The notes under the pieces: generated by a model
Databases searched by the model: none
What the model saw: the letters and a program-made list of their open reading frames with translations, nothing else
Told to the model about the DNA's origin: nothing
Part shown: positions 7,776 to 16,598 of the stretch, one piece after another
Numbering within the stretch: position 1 is the stretch's first letter
Layout: each line of letters begins with the position of its first letter
Made by a program: the position numbers and the translations under genes
Origin: Paenibacillus hemerocallicola
GTDB taxonomy: Bacteria > Bacillota > Bacilli > Paenibacillales > NBRC-103111
Assembly: GCF_006265175.1 (NCBI RefSeq)
Contig: NZ_VDCQ01000066.1
Span: 1-55,484 of the forward strand
Direction: 5' to 3'
Length of the DNA stretch: 55,484 bases

Positions 7776-8213
7776 CTAACGATACATTTGTACATACCAC
7801 ATTTTGAACCCGTGCCGCTTATAAAAACCGACAATACGTTGCCACTCCAGATTCGATGAACCTACAAGTGCATGAGTTACACCGTTTGATTCAGCTTCGG
7901 CAATGATGCGATCGACCAATTGATGACCGACACCATCTGCCCTGGAATCGGGGTGAACATAAACTTCCTAAATTTCCAGAAAATGAGAGTTTGATGGAAA
8001 TATAGGATATTGGGAAGTTTGAATCACCCCGTGCGTATATCCGATTATCCGACCTTTCTGTTCGGCAACCCAAAAGTAATCCCCTAAACGCTTAGAAATC
8101 TTTTCATCATTAGATGCAGGATATGCGAACGTAACAGCCTCATCCGCCCATAACCGAGACAATTCAGCTATTTGGGGAACATCATTCAATGTGCATTTCC
8201 TTATCGTTACCAT
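7776..8213 (-). pseudogene. GNAT-family N-acetyltransferase interrupted by one amber codon
   Basis: A single frame from ATG at 8213 (GGAGG six bases upstream) to the stop at 7776 encodes 145 residues with one internal TAG at 7968-7970. The N-terminal part (MVTIRKCTLNDVPQIAELS ... GDYFWVAEQKGRIIGY) and the part after the stop (EVYVHPDSRADGVGHQL, GFYKRHGFKMWYVQM) are consecutive portions of the GNAT fold. The acetyl-CoA pyrophosphate loop (RADGVG) falls after the stop, so the truncated product cannot bind cofactor. The residues on both sides are intact, so the mutation is recent, suppressed or a base-calling error. Repeat copies flank the gene. Confidence 0.85.
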
Positions 8214-8294
8214 ACTTGACCTCCATTGGAGTAACCCAACAAAACCATAGTTTACCTAAATTGGAGATTCTATATTTACCCCAAAATATCCTCT

Positions 8295-8333
8295 TTGTTA
8301 TCGAACAATCCTGCCCGTTAGTTCAACAGGCTA
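8295..8333. repeat. Palindromic intergenic repeat, copy 3
   Basis: It reads TTGTTATCGAACAATCCTG then CCCGTTAGTTCAACAGG and CTA. It lies 82 bp upstream of the GNAT start, on the outer side of that unit, and aligns with copy 2 over about 30 positions. Confidence 0.6.
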
Positions 8334-8408
8334 CGGTATTAATATTTCAAACAAGAATTATGACATTTTAGAGATATTTAAATTTGAAGAGTCCATTAAA
8401 GACTTTTT

Positions 8409-8448
8409 GCTGGCCCCGTCGGAATCCGAAGGAACTTGAGGGGCCAGC
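8409..8448. repeat. 9-bp perfect inverted repeat at the core/accessory junction
   Basis: GCTGGCCCC pairs with GGGGCCAGC around a loop that itself holds TCGGA-a-TCCGA. A T-run precedes the stem on the plus strand but none follows it on either strand, so it is not a standard terminator. Confidence 0.5.
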
Positions 8449-8582
8449 AGCTCTGGCACGTCGAAACAGCCCGCACGAGCCCGCCTGCCAAGCGATCTTT
8501 CCCCAGGGTGGCATCACCCCCACCCTCCCTCTCCGGGGCGACTTTCCGCGCCCAGCAAGCGATTAATGCCAAAAATTTCGGA

Positions 8583-9062
8583 TCATTTGTGATATGGTTC
8601 CCCCCGAATAATCCGAAAAGCCCGATAAACCTGCTCCACCAGCACCAACCGTATCAGCTGATGCGGAAACGTAATCCTGCCAAAAGACAGCTTGGCGTCG
8701 GCCCGCTTCAGCACGTCGTCCGACAAGCCGTTCGAGCCGCCGATGAGGAAGGCGATGTGGCTTTTGCCGTACGTGCCGAGGCGGTCGATCTGGTCGGCGA
8801 GCTCCTCCGAGGTCCACATGTGGCCGCCGATAGCCATGGCGATGACGTGCGTGTCCGGCTTGAGCGCCGCCAGGATGCGCTCGCCCTCCCTTTGCTTCAC
8901 CTGCTGCTCCTCGGCTTCGCTCATGCGCTCGGGGGCCTTCTCCTCCGCCACCTCCGTGATGGTGAGCTTGGTGTACGGCGTCAGCCGCTTCGCGTATTCC
9001 GCGATGCCGTCCGTCCAATATTTCTCCTTCAGCTTGCCTACCGCGATAATTTGAATGTGCAT
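8583..9062 (-). CDS. rlmH: 23S rRNA (pseudouridine1915-N3)-methyltransferase RlmH
   Basis: This 159-residue protein is the usual length for the family. It methylates the pseudouridine at 1915 in helix 69 of 23S rRNA, using S-adenosylmethionine, on the assembled ribosome. The N-terminus [16 protein letters not shown] and the SPOUT-fold knot near the C-terminus ([16 protein letters not shown], then [18 protein letters not shown]) are diagnostic. The start is ATG at 9062. In Bacillus the gene closes the walRK-htrC cluster, as it does here. It is the last conserved core gene before the accessory segment. Confidence 0.97.
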   Translation of the reverse strand: MHIQIIAVGKLKEKYWTDGIAEYAKRLTPYTKLTITEVAEEKAPERMSEAEEQQVKQREGERILAALKPDTHVIAMAIGGHMWTSEELADQIDRLGTYGKSHIAFLIGGSNGLSDDVLKRADAKLSFGRITFPHQLIRLVLVEQVYRAFRIIRGEPYHK

Positions 9063-9116
9063 GCCTCATCCCGCTCCCAATCAAGGTTATATTCGTTCTT
9101 ATTCTCTCCCATAACG

Positions 9117-9143
9117 AAAGAAAGGGAGCCCTCGCAGGCCCCC
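9117..9143 (-). terminator. Terminator after the CxxH/CxxC gene
   Basis: On the minus strand GGGGGCC pairs with GGCTCCC around TGCGAG and is followed by TTTCTTT. It starts 11 bp past the stop codon at 9154. Confidence 0.65.
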
Positions 9144-9153
9144 GTGTCCGTAT

Positions 9154-9321
9154 TCATATGACCAAAAATTGCGGCTTGTTCGCGCACCGCTCGCATGTCG
9201 CCGGCGGCTCCCAGGCGCTGAAGCGCACTTCCTTCAAATCGTAAATGTCCGGCGCTTCCTCGTATTCGTCGACAAATTGGTCGATCGCGATCTCTATGTG
9301 CTCCTTGCATACGACAAACAT
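9154..9321 (-). CDS. CxxH/CxxC protein (YyzF-like)
   Basis: This 55-residue protein begins MFVVCKEHIEIAIDQFVDEY and ends with ATCERCANKPQFLVI. The paired CxxH (CKEH) and CxxC (CERC) motifs would form one small zinc site; the family is known as CxxH/CxxC proteins, and Bacillus YyzF sits in the same place. Its function is unknown. ATG at 9321 has GAGGA seven bases upstream, overlapping the end of htrC, so the two genes are probably translated from one message. Confidence 0.85.
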   Translation of the reverse strand: MFVVCKEHIEIAIDQFVDEYEEAPDIYDLKEVRFSAWEPPATCERCANKPQFLVI

Positions 9322-9324
9322 CGA

Positions 9325-10533
9325 TTAGTCCTCTTTCTCGCCCAATTCGACCGTGGCGGTCGCTTTTTTACCTGCCCGGTAATACGTCACCTTGATGCTG
9401 TCGCCGATTTTTTTGGATCCGTACAAATATTGGCGCAGCGTAATATTATCGTAGACCGGCTTGCCGTCGAGCTCGGTAATGACGTCATTGGTCGCGAGTC
9501 CCGCGGCCTTCGACGGGCCGATCGCATCGATGACGATAAGACCATTCTTGACCGAATCGGGAAGTTTTAAAACTTCCGTCCCTTTATAAGCCCGAAGCGG
9601 CTCGGTAGTCAGCCCCAAGTACGGACGCTTCACCTTGCCGTACTTCAGCAGACTCTCGATCGTCTCTCTGGCCGAATTGATCGGAATGGCGAAGCCCAGC
9701 CCTTCCACGCCCTTCTCGGCCACCTTCATGCTGTTAATCCCGATCAGTTTGCCTTCGAGATTGACGAGGGCGCCTCCGCTGTTGCCTTGGTTGATCGCCG
9801 CATCCGTCTGGATGACATCCATCTCCCAATCGTAATTCCCGTCTCCGGCAAACGAAATCGGCACCTTCTGGTGCGGCGAGCTGATAACCCCTACGGTCGT
9901 CGTCTGCGCGAACCGCAGTCCGAGCGGGCTTCCGATCGCGATCGCCGTCTGACCGGCCTTCAGCTTCTCCGAATCGCCGAATTCGGCGTACGATTGAATG
10001 CCGGACGAATCGATCTCGACAACGGCCAAGTCCGTGATCATGTCTCGGCCTTTCAGCTTTCCTTTGCGGTGTTCCCCATTCGCCAATATGACTTCGATCT
10101 GCGAAGCCGATTGCACTACGTGGTTGTTGGTCACGATATACGCCTTATCCCCGTCCTTGCGGAACAACACGCCCGAGCCGATGCCCAGACTCTGCGCATT
10201 GCCGGCGCCTTCTTCCTTAATGGCGCTCAGAATGCTGACCACCGCGGGCTTCACTTGCTCCACCGCGCGTACGACCTGGTCTTCCATGAACTGATAGCTG
10301 TTGCCGGTGGACATCACTGGAACGGCCGCTTGCTTATCCGGATTATCCCGGTGCGATCCAATCCCGATCAGGAGGGTTCCCAGCATAAGCGCAGCAGCGG
10401 CTCCCGCGATCGTTACGACCGCGGCCTTGCCGTTCTTGCTCCGTCTGACGGATGGAAACTCCGATCCATCGTGCGTCCAGCGGGTCCTACGGGGCAGCTT
10501 CGTCGTGTAGAAATCGTCATCAAACAAGCTCAT
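9325..10533 (-). CDS. htrC: HtrA-type membrane-anchored serine protease
   Basis: The protein has 402 residues: a cytoplasmic N-terminus, one membrane segment at about 37-58, a trypsin-like protease domain and a C-terminal PDZ domain from about 300. The catalytic triad is visible as H138 (TNNHVV), D168 (TDLAVVEI) and S252 (QGNSGGAL). HtrA proteases degrade misfolded exported proteins at the outer face of the membrane. The position after walJ and before rlmH matches Bacillus HtrC (YycK). The CxxH/CxxC gene follows within four bases of its stop. Confidence 0.93.
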   Translation of the reverse strand: MSLFDDDFYTTKLPRRTRWTHDGSEFPSVRRSKNGKAAVVTIAGAAAALMLGTLLIGIGSHRDNPDKQAAVPVMSTGNSYQFMEDQVVRAVEQVKPAVVSILSAIKEEGAGNAQSLGIGSGVLFRKDGDKAYIVTNNHVVQSASQIEVILANGEHRKGKLKGRDMITDLAVVEIDSSGIQSYAEFGDSEKLKAGQTAIAIGSPLGLRFAQTTTVGVISSPHQKVPISFAGDGNYDWEMDVIQTDAAINQGNSGGALVNLEGKLIGINSMKVAEKGVEGLGFAIPINSARETIESLLKYGKVKRPYLGLTTEPLRAYKGTEVLKLPDSVKNGLIVIDAIGPSKAAGLATNDVITELDGKPVYDNITLRQYLYGSKKIGDSIKVTYYRAGKKATATVELGEKED

Positions 10534-10711
10534 GCCCGCTTCTCCTCTCGGGTGACTTCACTCTATTTCCACTCGATTTCCAACCGGAAAAAAGAGGAAT
10601 GTTTTCGCTTCTAGCGGCCTATACTAAGAATACGAGAACCGCTCCCCTTATTTTACTAGATTTGCACGGAAAGTACGAGCCAGTTTCACTGGAAAAGGAG
10701 AGAAAAAGTCA

Positions 10712-10921
10712 ATGAATCGTATCCACTCTCATATGCAGGAAGTCAACTGGATCGGCAAGCTCGCCGATCTGAAAGAAGAGCATTACCGCAATACGCTCCT
10801 CGTAACCGCTCTTATGGATTTGTTGATCGAGAAAGGCGTCATGACGCGCGGCGAGCTCGAGACGAGAATGACCGAGCTGGATCGGATCATGACTCCCGAC
10901 CCAACCTATCCCATCTCGTAG
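10712..10921 (+). CDS. Hypothetical 69-residue protein, antisense to the walJ end
   Basis: I do not recognise the family. ATG at 10712 is preceded by AAGGAG eleven bases upstream. The product is charged and helical (IGKLADLKEEHYRNTLLVTA ... EKGVMTRGELETRMTELD), like small helix-bundle proteins, with no signal peptide. The gene runs opposite to its neighbours and its last 35 bases overlap the 3' end of walJ on the other strand. It separates walJ from htrC, which are contiguous in Bacillus. Confidence 0.55.
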   Translation: MNRIHSHMQEVNWIGKLADLKEEHYRNTLLVTALMDLLIEKGVMTRGELETRMTELDRIMTPDPTYPIS

Positions 10922-11696
10922 GACGGTCGAAATACGTATCCTTGAGCTCTACCTTGCGCCCGTCCGCTTCGATCCCGCGGTCCTCTAATATATTATTCAC
11001 GGTCAGTTTGGCCAAATCCATCAAGTTATGGTCGCGGCTCAAATGAGCCAAGTATACCGTCTCTGTCTGGCCGGACAAAATGTCGCACAGCGCTTCGCCC
11101 GCGGCCTCGTTGGACAGATGGCCCGTATCGCCCAGTATGCGCCTCTTGATATTCCAAGGGTATTTGCCCATCCGGAGCATCTCGATGTCGTGGTTCGACT
11201 CCAGAATAACCGCGTCGGAATCGATAATTTTCTCCTTCACTTTGCCGCTGACGTAGCCGAGATCGGTAGCCAGGCTAAGCTTGTGCTCCCCGTCGTAGAA
11301 GCAGTAGCCTACCGGCTCGGCCGCGTCATGCGAGATCGGGTAAGATTCGACCTGAAGCGCCCCGAATTCGACGACGCTCCCGGTCTCCATCACCTTGATC
11401 TTCTCTTCCGCCAGCTCTCCCAGATGCTTGTTCAACGCTTCCCAAGTTTTCTCGTTGGCGTATACGGGCAAATCGTGCTTTCTCGCCAACGCGCCGACCC
11501 CTTTAATATGGTCGGAATGCTCGTGGGTGATCAGGATCGCGTCCAGCTCCGCCCCTTTCACGCCCCGCTCCTCCATCAGCTGCTCGATTTTTTTGGCGCT
11601 CAGTCCCGCATCCACGAGCACCCTCGTCTCGTCGTTCTCCACGAGCAGCGAGTTCCCCGTCGAGCCGCTTGCCAAAATCGTGTACCGCATGGTCAT
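10887..11696 (-). CDS. walJ: Metallo-beta-lactamase-fold hydrolase WalJ (YycJ)
   Basis: The protein has 269 residues when started at ATG 11696, which has AGAGGGG seven bases upstream; the longer frame to 11771 overlaps the space after walI. The metallo-beta-lactamase metal site is seen in THEHSDHIKG (HxHxDH), with further ligands in ISHDA and HLSNEA. WalJ is a conserved exonuclease-like metalloenzyme of the walRK operon, linked to coordinating division and replication. It follows walI by 79 bp. Its 3' end overlaps a convergent small gene. Confidence 0.93.
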   Translation of the reverse strand: MTMRYTILASGSTGNSLLVENDETRVLVDAGLSAKKIEQLMEERGVKGAELDAILITHEHSDHIKGVGALARKHDLPVYANEKTWEALNKHLGELAEEKIKVMETGSVVEFGALQVESYPISHDAAEPVGYCFYDGEHKLSLATDLGYVSGKVKEKIIDSDAVILESNHDIEMLRMGKYPWNIKRRILGDTGHLSNEAAGEALCDILSGQTETVYLAHLSRDHNLMDLAKLTVNNILEDRGIEADGRKVELKDTYFDRPTRWDRLGRES

Positions 11697-11775
11697 CCGA
11701 AATCCCCTCTTGTCCCATCTTCTTGTCGCCACAGCCGGATCATCGCAGCCCGCAACTCGGCTCGGCACCAACCGT

Positions 11776-12534
11776 TTACGGCTTCTTCGTCGTGCGCTCC
11801 GCCGTCTCCACGTCTCCCCGGAACCCTTGCACGTAATAAATATCCCCGTTCTCGAGCGCCACGCGCCATGTAGGGAACGTCGGAAGCGTAGACCACTGCT
11901 CCGTCTCGAAAAACTGGCCGTGATAGCCGAGCCGGATATCCGTCACGACGGCGCCGTTCTGCAAATATTTTTCCGCCAGCGTCCGGAGCACGGTTTGGGC
12001 CGAGATCACCTTCTTCTCTTCCTTGCCCTCCGAACCCGTGTCGACCTCCACGTAGGACTGCCGGTAGCCGGTCACTTCCCCGTTGGTCACGAACAACTCC
12101 AGATTGACGTCGAACAATGGATATTCTCCGACGAGCTGATTCATCATAAACGAGCCGTCCTTGCTCGTAACCCGATCATACGCGTACGAATCGATTTTCG
12201 GTATGGCCTTGTTCCCCAAATCCTTCAACGAGCCTTTGCTTAAAAACAAGTTATAGCGGATCGGCTCGGCCAGATTGATTCGCTGCCCGTAATTTTCGCC
12301 GTCCACCCATTTTACCGTAATTTCCCGCATCTTCGGAGTTTCCTTCGGCACGGCCGCCGTCACCTTGATCCCCCGACTGATCAAGATCCGGTCCAGCTCC
12401 TGGGCAATATCCGCCGACGCTTGCTTCGAGTCTCCGATGACGTTCCATTTCCCGATCCACAGCTCGTAGCCGAGCAGCAAATTCAGCCCCAGGAAAGACA
12501 GTATGAATATCGATTTCGCTTTGCTCCAGTCCAT
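11776..12534 (-). CDS. walI: WalRK regulator WalI (YycI)
   Basis: The protein has 252 residues with an N-terminal membrane anchor (IFILSFLGLNLLLGYELWIG, about residues 9-28) and an extracellular YycI domain containing VNLELFVTNGEVTGYRQSY. In Bacillus WalI and WalH form a membrane complex with the sensor kinase WalK through their transmembrane helices and dampen its activity. The start MDWSKAKSIFI is typical of the family. It follows walH by 31 bp in the same direction, within the walRKHIJ operon. Confidence 0.93.
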   Translation of the reverse strand: MDWSKAKSIFILSFLGLNLLLGYELWIGKWNVIGDSKQASADIAQELDRILISRGIKVTAAVPKETPKMREITVKWVDGENYGQRINLAEPIRYNLFLSKGSLKDLGNKAIPKIDSYAYDRVTSKDGSFMMNQLVGEYPLFDVNLELFVTNGEVTGYRQSYVEVDTGSEGKEEKKVISAQTVLRTLAEKYLQNGAVVTDIRLGYHGQFFETEQWSTLPTFPTWRVALENGDIYYVQGFRGDVETAERTTKKP

Positions 12535-12565
12535 CGCACCCTCACTCCGCCTTTCCCGGCTTCGG

Positions 12566-13840
12566 TCATCTCAAAATATCGTACGTCCCGTCGCGGAGCT
12601 CTACGGCCCAGACCGGGTTCAGCTCCATAAATTTGTCCCGCACGACCGGCTGATAAGCCGGCGTCACCGATACGATCAAATTTTTGCGCGAATACGCGTT
12701 CAACATATCGTCCAGCGTCTTGCCGCCTTCGATCGTTTTAAGCGAACGCTCCACATTCGTGTTGTCCAGCATCATCATCGAACGCTCATAATTGGCTACG
12801 ACCCGGTTCTGCAACACCGTTCGGATCAAGCCGAAATTATCGCTCCGGTCGCTTATGATCGGAAACGAGTCATAATATTGACGGAACGTAAACTGCTGCC
12901 GCCCGATCAGCTGCGACTGCGTGAGCGACTTGGCCATGAAGCTGCCGTTCCAGCCCCCGTTCTGGTTAATGAACTGCACGGCGGCGTTCAGGTTCTCCCT
13001 TACGTCATTGCGGCTGTCGACCACCGGAATCGGATCCGTGTAGCTCATCCACAGCTGATCGGGCCTTACCTGCAATCCCCTTTTGCCGTCCGTATATATT
13101 TCCGAGCCGTCATTTTTGCGGTAATTGCGCATATTGCGCGGGTCCACGAACAGCGTCTTCTGGAGCTGATCGATCGGCATCGTATTGACCGCGATTTTGT
13201 ACTTCGCCACCTCGAGCGGCTGATCGGGCAAATAATAGTCGTCCTTCATATGGAACGTGACGAGAAGCTCCCCGAACCCGACCATTTGCTCGATATTTTT
13301 GTTGTTCAGATCGGCGCGGGCTTCGTAATTATTGTAATCGGTCTGGAAAAAAGTCCGTACCTCTTCGATGTCCCGGTTCACGTATATCCAGATCCGGTTG
13401 ACCCCCTCCGTATCGAGCGGGAGATCGCCCCTTAGCTGAAATACGCTCTTCAAAATGCTGAACGGAACGCCTCCGCGCTGGAAGCGCACCTCCACGCCCG
13501 CCTGCTTGTTGCGAATTTCCTCCCAGTCCAACCCGGTTTGAAGAGGCCCGGTCCGCCGGAAATTATCGAACGTCCGTCCCTTGAGCATCTTCATAATTTC
13601 TTTAAAATGCAGATGGTTCGGATACAGCGCCATATGCGTTTGCTTGCCCGTATGAAGCACGATCTGCTCCGGGAATATGAGCTCCTCGGTTGTCACCTGG
13701 GTTCCGATCCGGTCGGTTTGAACGTACTCCGCCTGATTGGTCGGCATTTGGCGCGGCGAGCTGAAGATGAGCATATAGCTTTGCAGCAAGCTGGCCAGTA
13801 CCAGGAAAGCGAGAATCGCGGATTTGAATTTCTCGATCAT
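12566..13840 (-). CDS. walH: WalRK regulator WalH (YycH)
   Basis: The protein has 424 residues, with an N-terminal transmembrane anchor (about residues 8-26, AILAFLVLASLLQSYMLIF) and a large extracellular YycH domain. It associates with WalI and WalK to restrain the essential WalRK phosphorelay. Its start overlaps the walK stop by four bases (ATGA), indicating translational coupling. The length is close to Bacillus YycH, and no breaks are seen. Confidence 0.93.
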   Translation of the reverse strand: MIEKFKSAILAFLVLASLLQSYMLIFSSPRQMPTNQAEYVQTDRIGTQVTTEELIFPEQIVLHTGKQTHMALYPNHLHFKEIMKMLKGRTFDNFRRTGPLQTGLDWEEIRNKQAGVEVRFQRGGVPFSILKSVFQLRGDLPLDTEGVNRIWIYVNRDIEEVRTFFQTDYNNYEARADLNNKNIEQMVGFGELLVTFHMKDDYYLPDQPLEVAKYKIAVNTMPIDQLQKTLFVDPRNMRNYRKNDGSEIYTDGKRGLQVRPDQLWMSYTDPIPVVDSRNDVRENLNAAVQFINQNGGWNGSFMAKSLTQSQLIGRQQFTFRQYYDSFPIISDRSDNFGLIRTVLQNRVVANYERSMMMLDNTNVERSLKTIEGGKTLDDMLNAYSRKNLIVSVTPAYQPVVRDKFMELNPVWAVELRDGTYDILR

Positions 13841-15678
13841 ACCGCCTCACCTTCCATTCTGTGGACCGGCAGCGCGAACGTGACGCGGGTTCCCTGGTTC
13901 AGCTCGGAATCGAGCGAGATCGTTCCGCCGTGAGCCTTTACTATTTCCCGGGCAATGGATAGCCCGAGGCCGGTTCCGCCCATATTGCGGGAACGGGCTT
14001 TATCTACCCGGTAAAACCGGTCGAAAATGCGCGCCAAATCTTTTCTCGGAATGCCGATCCCGTTATCCTGCACGACGATTTCCAACCATTCCTTCTCCGT
14101 CTTGCGGGCCCGGATCGCAATCGATCCCTCTTCCGGGGTATATTTGATCGCATTCGATACGAGATTGTCCAGCACTTGGTCGATTTGATCGCGGTCCAGC
14201 ATCACTTCCTGAATGCCGGAAGCGACCTCGATCTCTATCGAGATTTCCTTCTGATCGAGCTGGAACGAGAACCGGTCGGCCACCTCTTCCAGCATATCCG
14301 GCACGTGCGTCGGCACTCGGCTGATGAGAGCTTTGCGCGAATCGAGCCTCGACAAATGCAGCAGATCGTTGACGAGACGGATCATCCGCTCCGTTTCGTT
14401 GCGCATGACGCCTACAAACCGGTGAGCGAGCGCCGGGTCCTCGATCGCTCCGTCGTCCAACGCCTCCAGGTAGCTCTTCATCGTCGTAAGCGGCGTGCGC
14501 AGCTCGTGCGACACATTGGCCACGAATTCGCGCCGGGCATCCTCCAGCTGTTCCTGCTCGGTAATGTCGTGGAGCATGGCGATCGTACCCGAAATCCCTT
14601 CCCCTCTTCGGTGAATCGGAGTAAAGACGACTCTTAGCGTTACGAAATCCCCCTCTTCCTCATTGCCCACCTGAATCGTTGCGGTTTGATGCTCGCCCTG
14701 CACGTATTGCCCGATTTTCTCCTGCGCGATGCCGAGCGCTTCCGATATGTTGCGGTCCGTTATGTCCTCGTTGCCGATACGGAGCATCTGCTTCGCCTGA
14801 CGGTTCACCACGATGATCGTGCCTTGATCGTCCGTAGCAATGACGCCGTCGTTCATGTTCGCCAAGACGGAAGCCAGCTTCTCCCTCTCTTCTTCGTTCA
14901 GCGACAGCGCTTCCTTCAGCCGGTTCGTCATATGGTTGAACGCGTTGCCGAGCTGTCCGATCTCGTCCGGCCCCTTCACCGAAACCTTCTGATTAAAGTT
15001 GCCGTCGGCCATTGCCGTCGCTTGTCTCGTAATCTCCTTGATCGGATTCGTAATCGTATGCGAAATAATGACCCCGAGGAACACGGTCAACGCAAGAGCA
15101 ATTCCGGTTCCGGACAAAAATATTTTGTTGATCCGGTTCATCGTTCCGTATAACGACTCCATGGACGCCACGATATAAACGGCGCCGAGCACCTTGGCCC
15201 CTTCGCTGACCGGCTGCGCCACCACTTTGCGCCGATGGCCGTCGATGTCGATCGTCTCGGACTGGATATCCTTGATCCCTTGCAGCGCGGAGATGACTTC
15301 GGCCTGCAAATTTTTTTGTCCGATCAGCGAAGCTTTGTTTTGCGCCGAAGTCGTCAGCACGATACCGTTGGCATCGATAATTTGGATTTCCGCGTCGCTG
15401 ATATTGAACAGACTGGTAACAATTTCGTTAAGGTCGGCGTAAGACTTCTTCCCTTCCGCCGTCGGACCCGCCTCTTGACTGGCCACCAGAGACAGCTCCG
15501 CGAAGCCCGCGAGCAAATACGCCTGCTTGTTCAGCGAATCGGTAAAATTATCGATAAACGACCGCTCCATCGTGCGGACGAAGTATACGCCGATCAATTG
15601 CATCGCCATCAAAATAAGCAGCACATAGATGATGACGATTTTGCTTTGAATCGTTTGGAACAGACGCATTTCCTTCAA
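13837..15678 (-). CDS. walK: Sensor histidine kinase WalK (YycG)
   Basis: The protein has 613 residues: TM1 (about 13-34), an extracellular domain of about 150 residues, TM2 (about 187-206), HAMP (207-259), PAS (about 266-375), HisKA with the phosphorylated H391 in FVANVSHELRTPL, and a HATPase domain with the N box (NLVSNAIKYTP) and G boxes (DNGIGIPRKD, GTGLGLSIAREIV). It senses wall synthesis status and phosphorylates WalR. I prefer TTG at 15678: GGGAGG lies eight bases upstream and it is one base after the walR stop. The ATG three codons later has no usable spacing. Confidence 0.95.
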   Translation of the reverse strand: MKEMRLFQTIQSKIVIIYVLLILMAMQLIGVYFVRTMERSFIDNFTDSLNKQAYLLAGFAELSLVASQEAGPTAEGKKSYADLNEIVTSLFNISDAEIQIIDANGIVLTTSAQNKASLIGQKNLQAEVISALQGIKDIQSETIDIDGHRRKVVAQPVSEGAKVLGAVYIVASMESLYGTMNRINKIFLSGTGIALALTVFLGVIISHTITNPIKEITRQATAMADGNFNQKVSVKGPDEIGQLGNAFNHMTNRLKEALSLNEEEREKLASVLANMNDGVIATDDQGTIIVVNRQAKQMLRIGNEDITDRNISEALGIAQEKIGQYVQGEHQTATIQVGNEEEGDFVTLRVVFTPIHRRGEGISGTIAMLHDITEQEQLEDARREFVANVSHELRTPLTTMKSYLEALDDGAIEDPALAHRFVGVMRNETERMIRLVNDLLHLSRLDSRKALISRVPTHVPDMLEEVADRFSFQLDQKEISIEIEVASGIQEVMLDRDQIDQVLDNLVSNAIKYTPEEGSIAIRARKTEKEWLEIVVQDNGIGIPRKDLARIFDRFYRVDKARSRNMGGTGLGLSIAREIVKAHGGTISLDSELNQGTRVTFALPVHRMEGEAV

Positions 15679-15679
15679 T

Positions 15680-16396
15680 TCAAGCGCCTCCCGCCTTCGG
15701 GTTGCGCATCGTATACCCCAGCCCGCGGCGAGTCATGATATATTCCGGGCGGCTCGGGTCGTCCTCGATCTTCTCCCGCAGCCGGCGGATCGTCACGTCG
15801 ACCGTGCGGACGTCCCCCAAATATTCGAAGCCCCAAACCGCTTGCAGCAGATGCTCTCGCGTCATCACCCTGCCGCAGTTTTTGGCCATATAGTAGACCA
15901 GCTCGTACTCGCGGTGCGTCAAATCTAGCGTCAGACCGTCCTTGTACACCAAATACATATCCGTATCGATCGTGAGCCTGTGAAGGCGCAATCCGGCCGG
16001 CTCCGTCGCCTCCTGCTGGTTTTGGGCGGCCTTGCTCTGCCGGCGCAAATGCGCCTTCACCCGCGCGAGCAGCTCTCTCGTCCCGAACGGCTTCGTCACG
16101 TAATCGTCGGCGCCCAGCTCCAGCCCCAGCACCTTGTCCACTTCGGAGTCTTTGGCCGTCAGCATGATGATCGGAGTATCCTTCTTGGCGCGCACTTCGC
16201 GGCACACGTCCATGCCGTCCTTCACCGGGAGCATAATGTCGAGCAGAATGAGATCCGGATCCTCGGAGAAGGCGAGCTCCACCGCCGCACCGCCGTCAAA
16301 CGCGCATACGACCTGGTAGCCTTCTTTCTCCAGGTTGAATTTCAATATTTCCGCGATCGGCTGCTCGTCGTCCACGACCAATATTTTTCCGTACAT
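15680..16396 (-). CDS. walR: Response regulator WalR (YycF)
   Basis: The protein has 238 residues of the OmpR/PhoB class. The receiver domain has acidic pocket D9/D10, phosphoacceptor D53 (LILLDIMLP) and conserved Lys in TAKDSE. The C-terminal winged helix contains [19 protein letters not shown] and [17 protein letters not shown]. WalR controls autolysins and wall metabolism and is essential in Bacillus. It heads the walRKHIJ operon; the M23 peptidase gene upstream is separated by a strong terminator, so walR has its own promoter in the roughly 100 bp before it. Confidence 0.97.
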   Translation of the reverse strand: MYGKILVVDDEQPIAEILKFNLEKEGYQVVCAFDGGAAVELAFSEDPDLILLDIMLPVKDGMDVCREVRAKKDTPIIMLTAKDSEVDKVLGLELGADDYVTKPFGTRELLARVKAHLRRQSKAAQNQQEATEPAGLRLHRLTIDTDMYLVYKDGLTLDLTHREYELVYYMAKNCGRVMTREHLLQAVWGFEYLGDVRTVDVTIRRLREKIEDDPSRPEYIMTRRGLGYTMRNPKAGGA

Positions 16397-16504
16397 CCGC
16401 CTTCACCGCCCCTTTTCGATTCTTTTCTCTATATTACCATACATGGCGTTTCAAATCGCAATGAATCGGTTAATAGTAAAATATCCCTGGAAATTCGTGG
16501 AGGT

Positions 16505-16549
16505 GAATAAAGAGGCATGAAGCCGACTATCGTTCGGCCCCATACCTCT
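16505..16549 (-). terminator. Terminator between the M23 peptidase gene and walR
   Basis: On the minus strand AGAGG-t-ATG-g-GGCCGA pairs with TCGGC-tt-CATgCCTCT around a 7-base loop, then TTATTC follows. It separates the peptidase gene from the wal operon. Confidence 0.7.
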
Positions 16550-16598
16550 GGGTTGCAATCTTAGGAATAAAGATAAGTTCGTTTTACTTATCTCGATA

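Larger units (their letters stand above)
8214..8582. other. Gene-free boundary between accessory and core segments
   Basis: No gene is seen between the GNAT start and rlmH. Base composition changes sharply near 8400 from AT-rich to GC-rich, which marks the junction with the conserved core. The stretch holds repeat copy 3 and a strong inverted repeat, listed separately. Confidence 0.5.

Noticed and set aside
5945-8333. The repeats as true integron attC sites
   Set aside because: No integrase gene is in the window, the sites are too short and the core bases do not fit both halves of attC.
10734-10920. Small plus-strand gene as a nitrile-hydratase-like fragment
   Set aside because: The helical EEHYR...LLIEKGVMTREEL-type pattern is too general; no catalytic motif is present.
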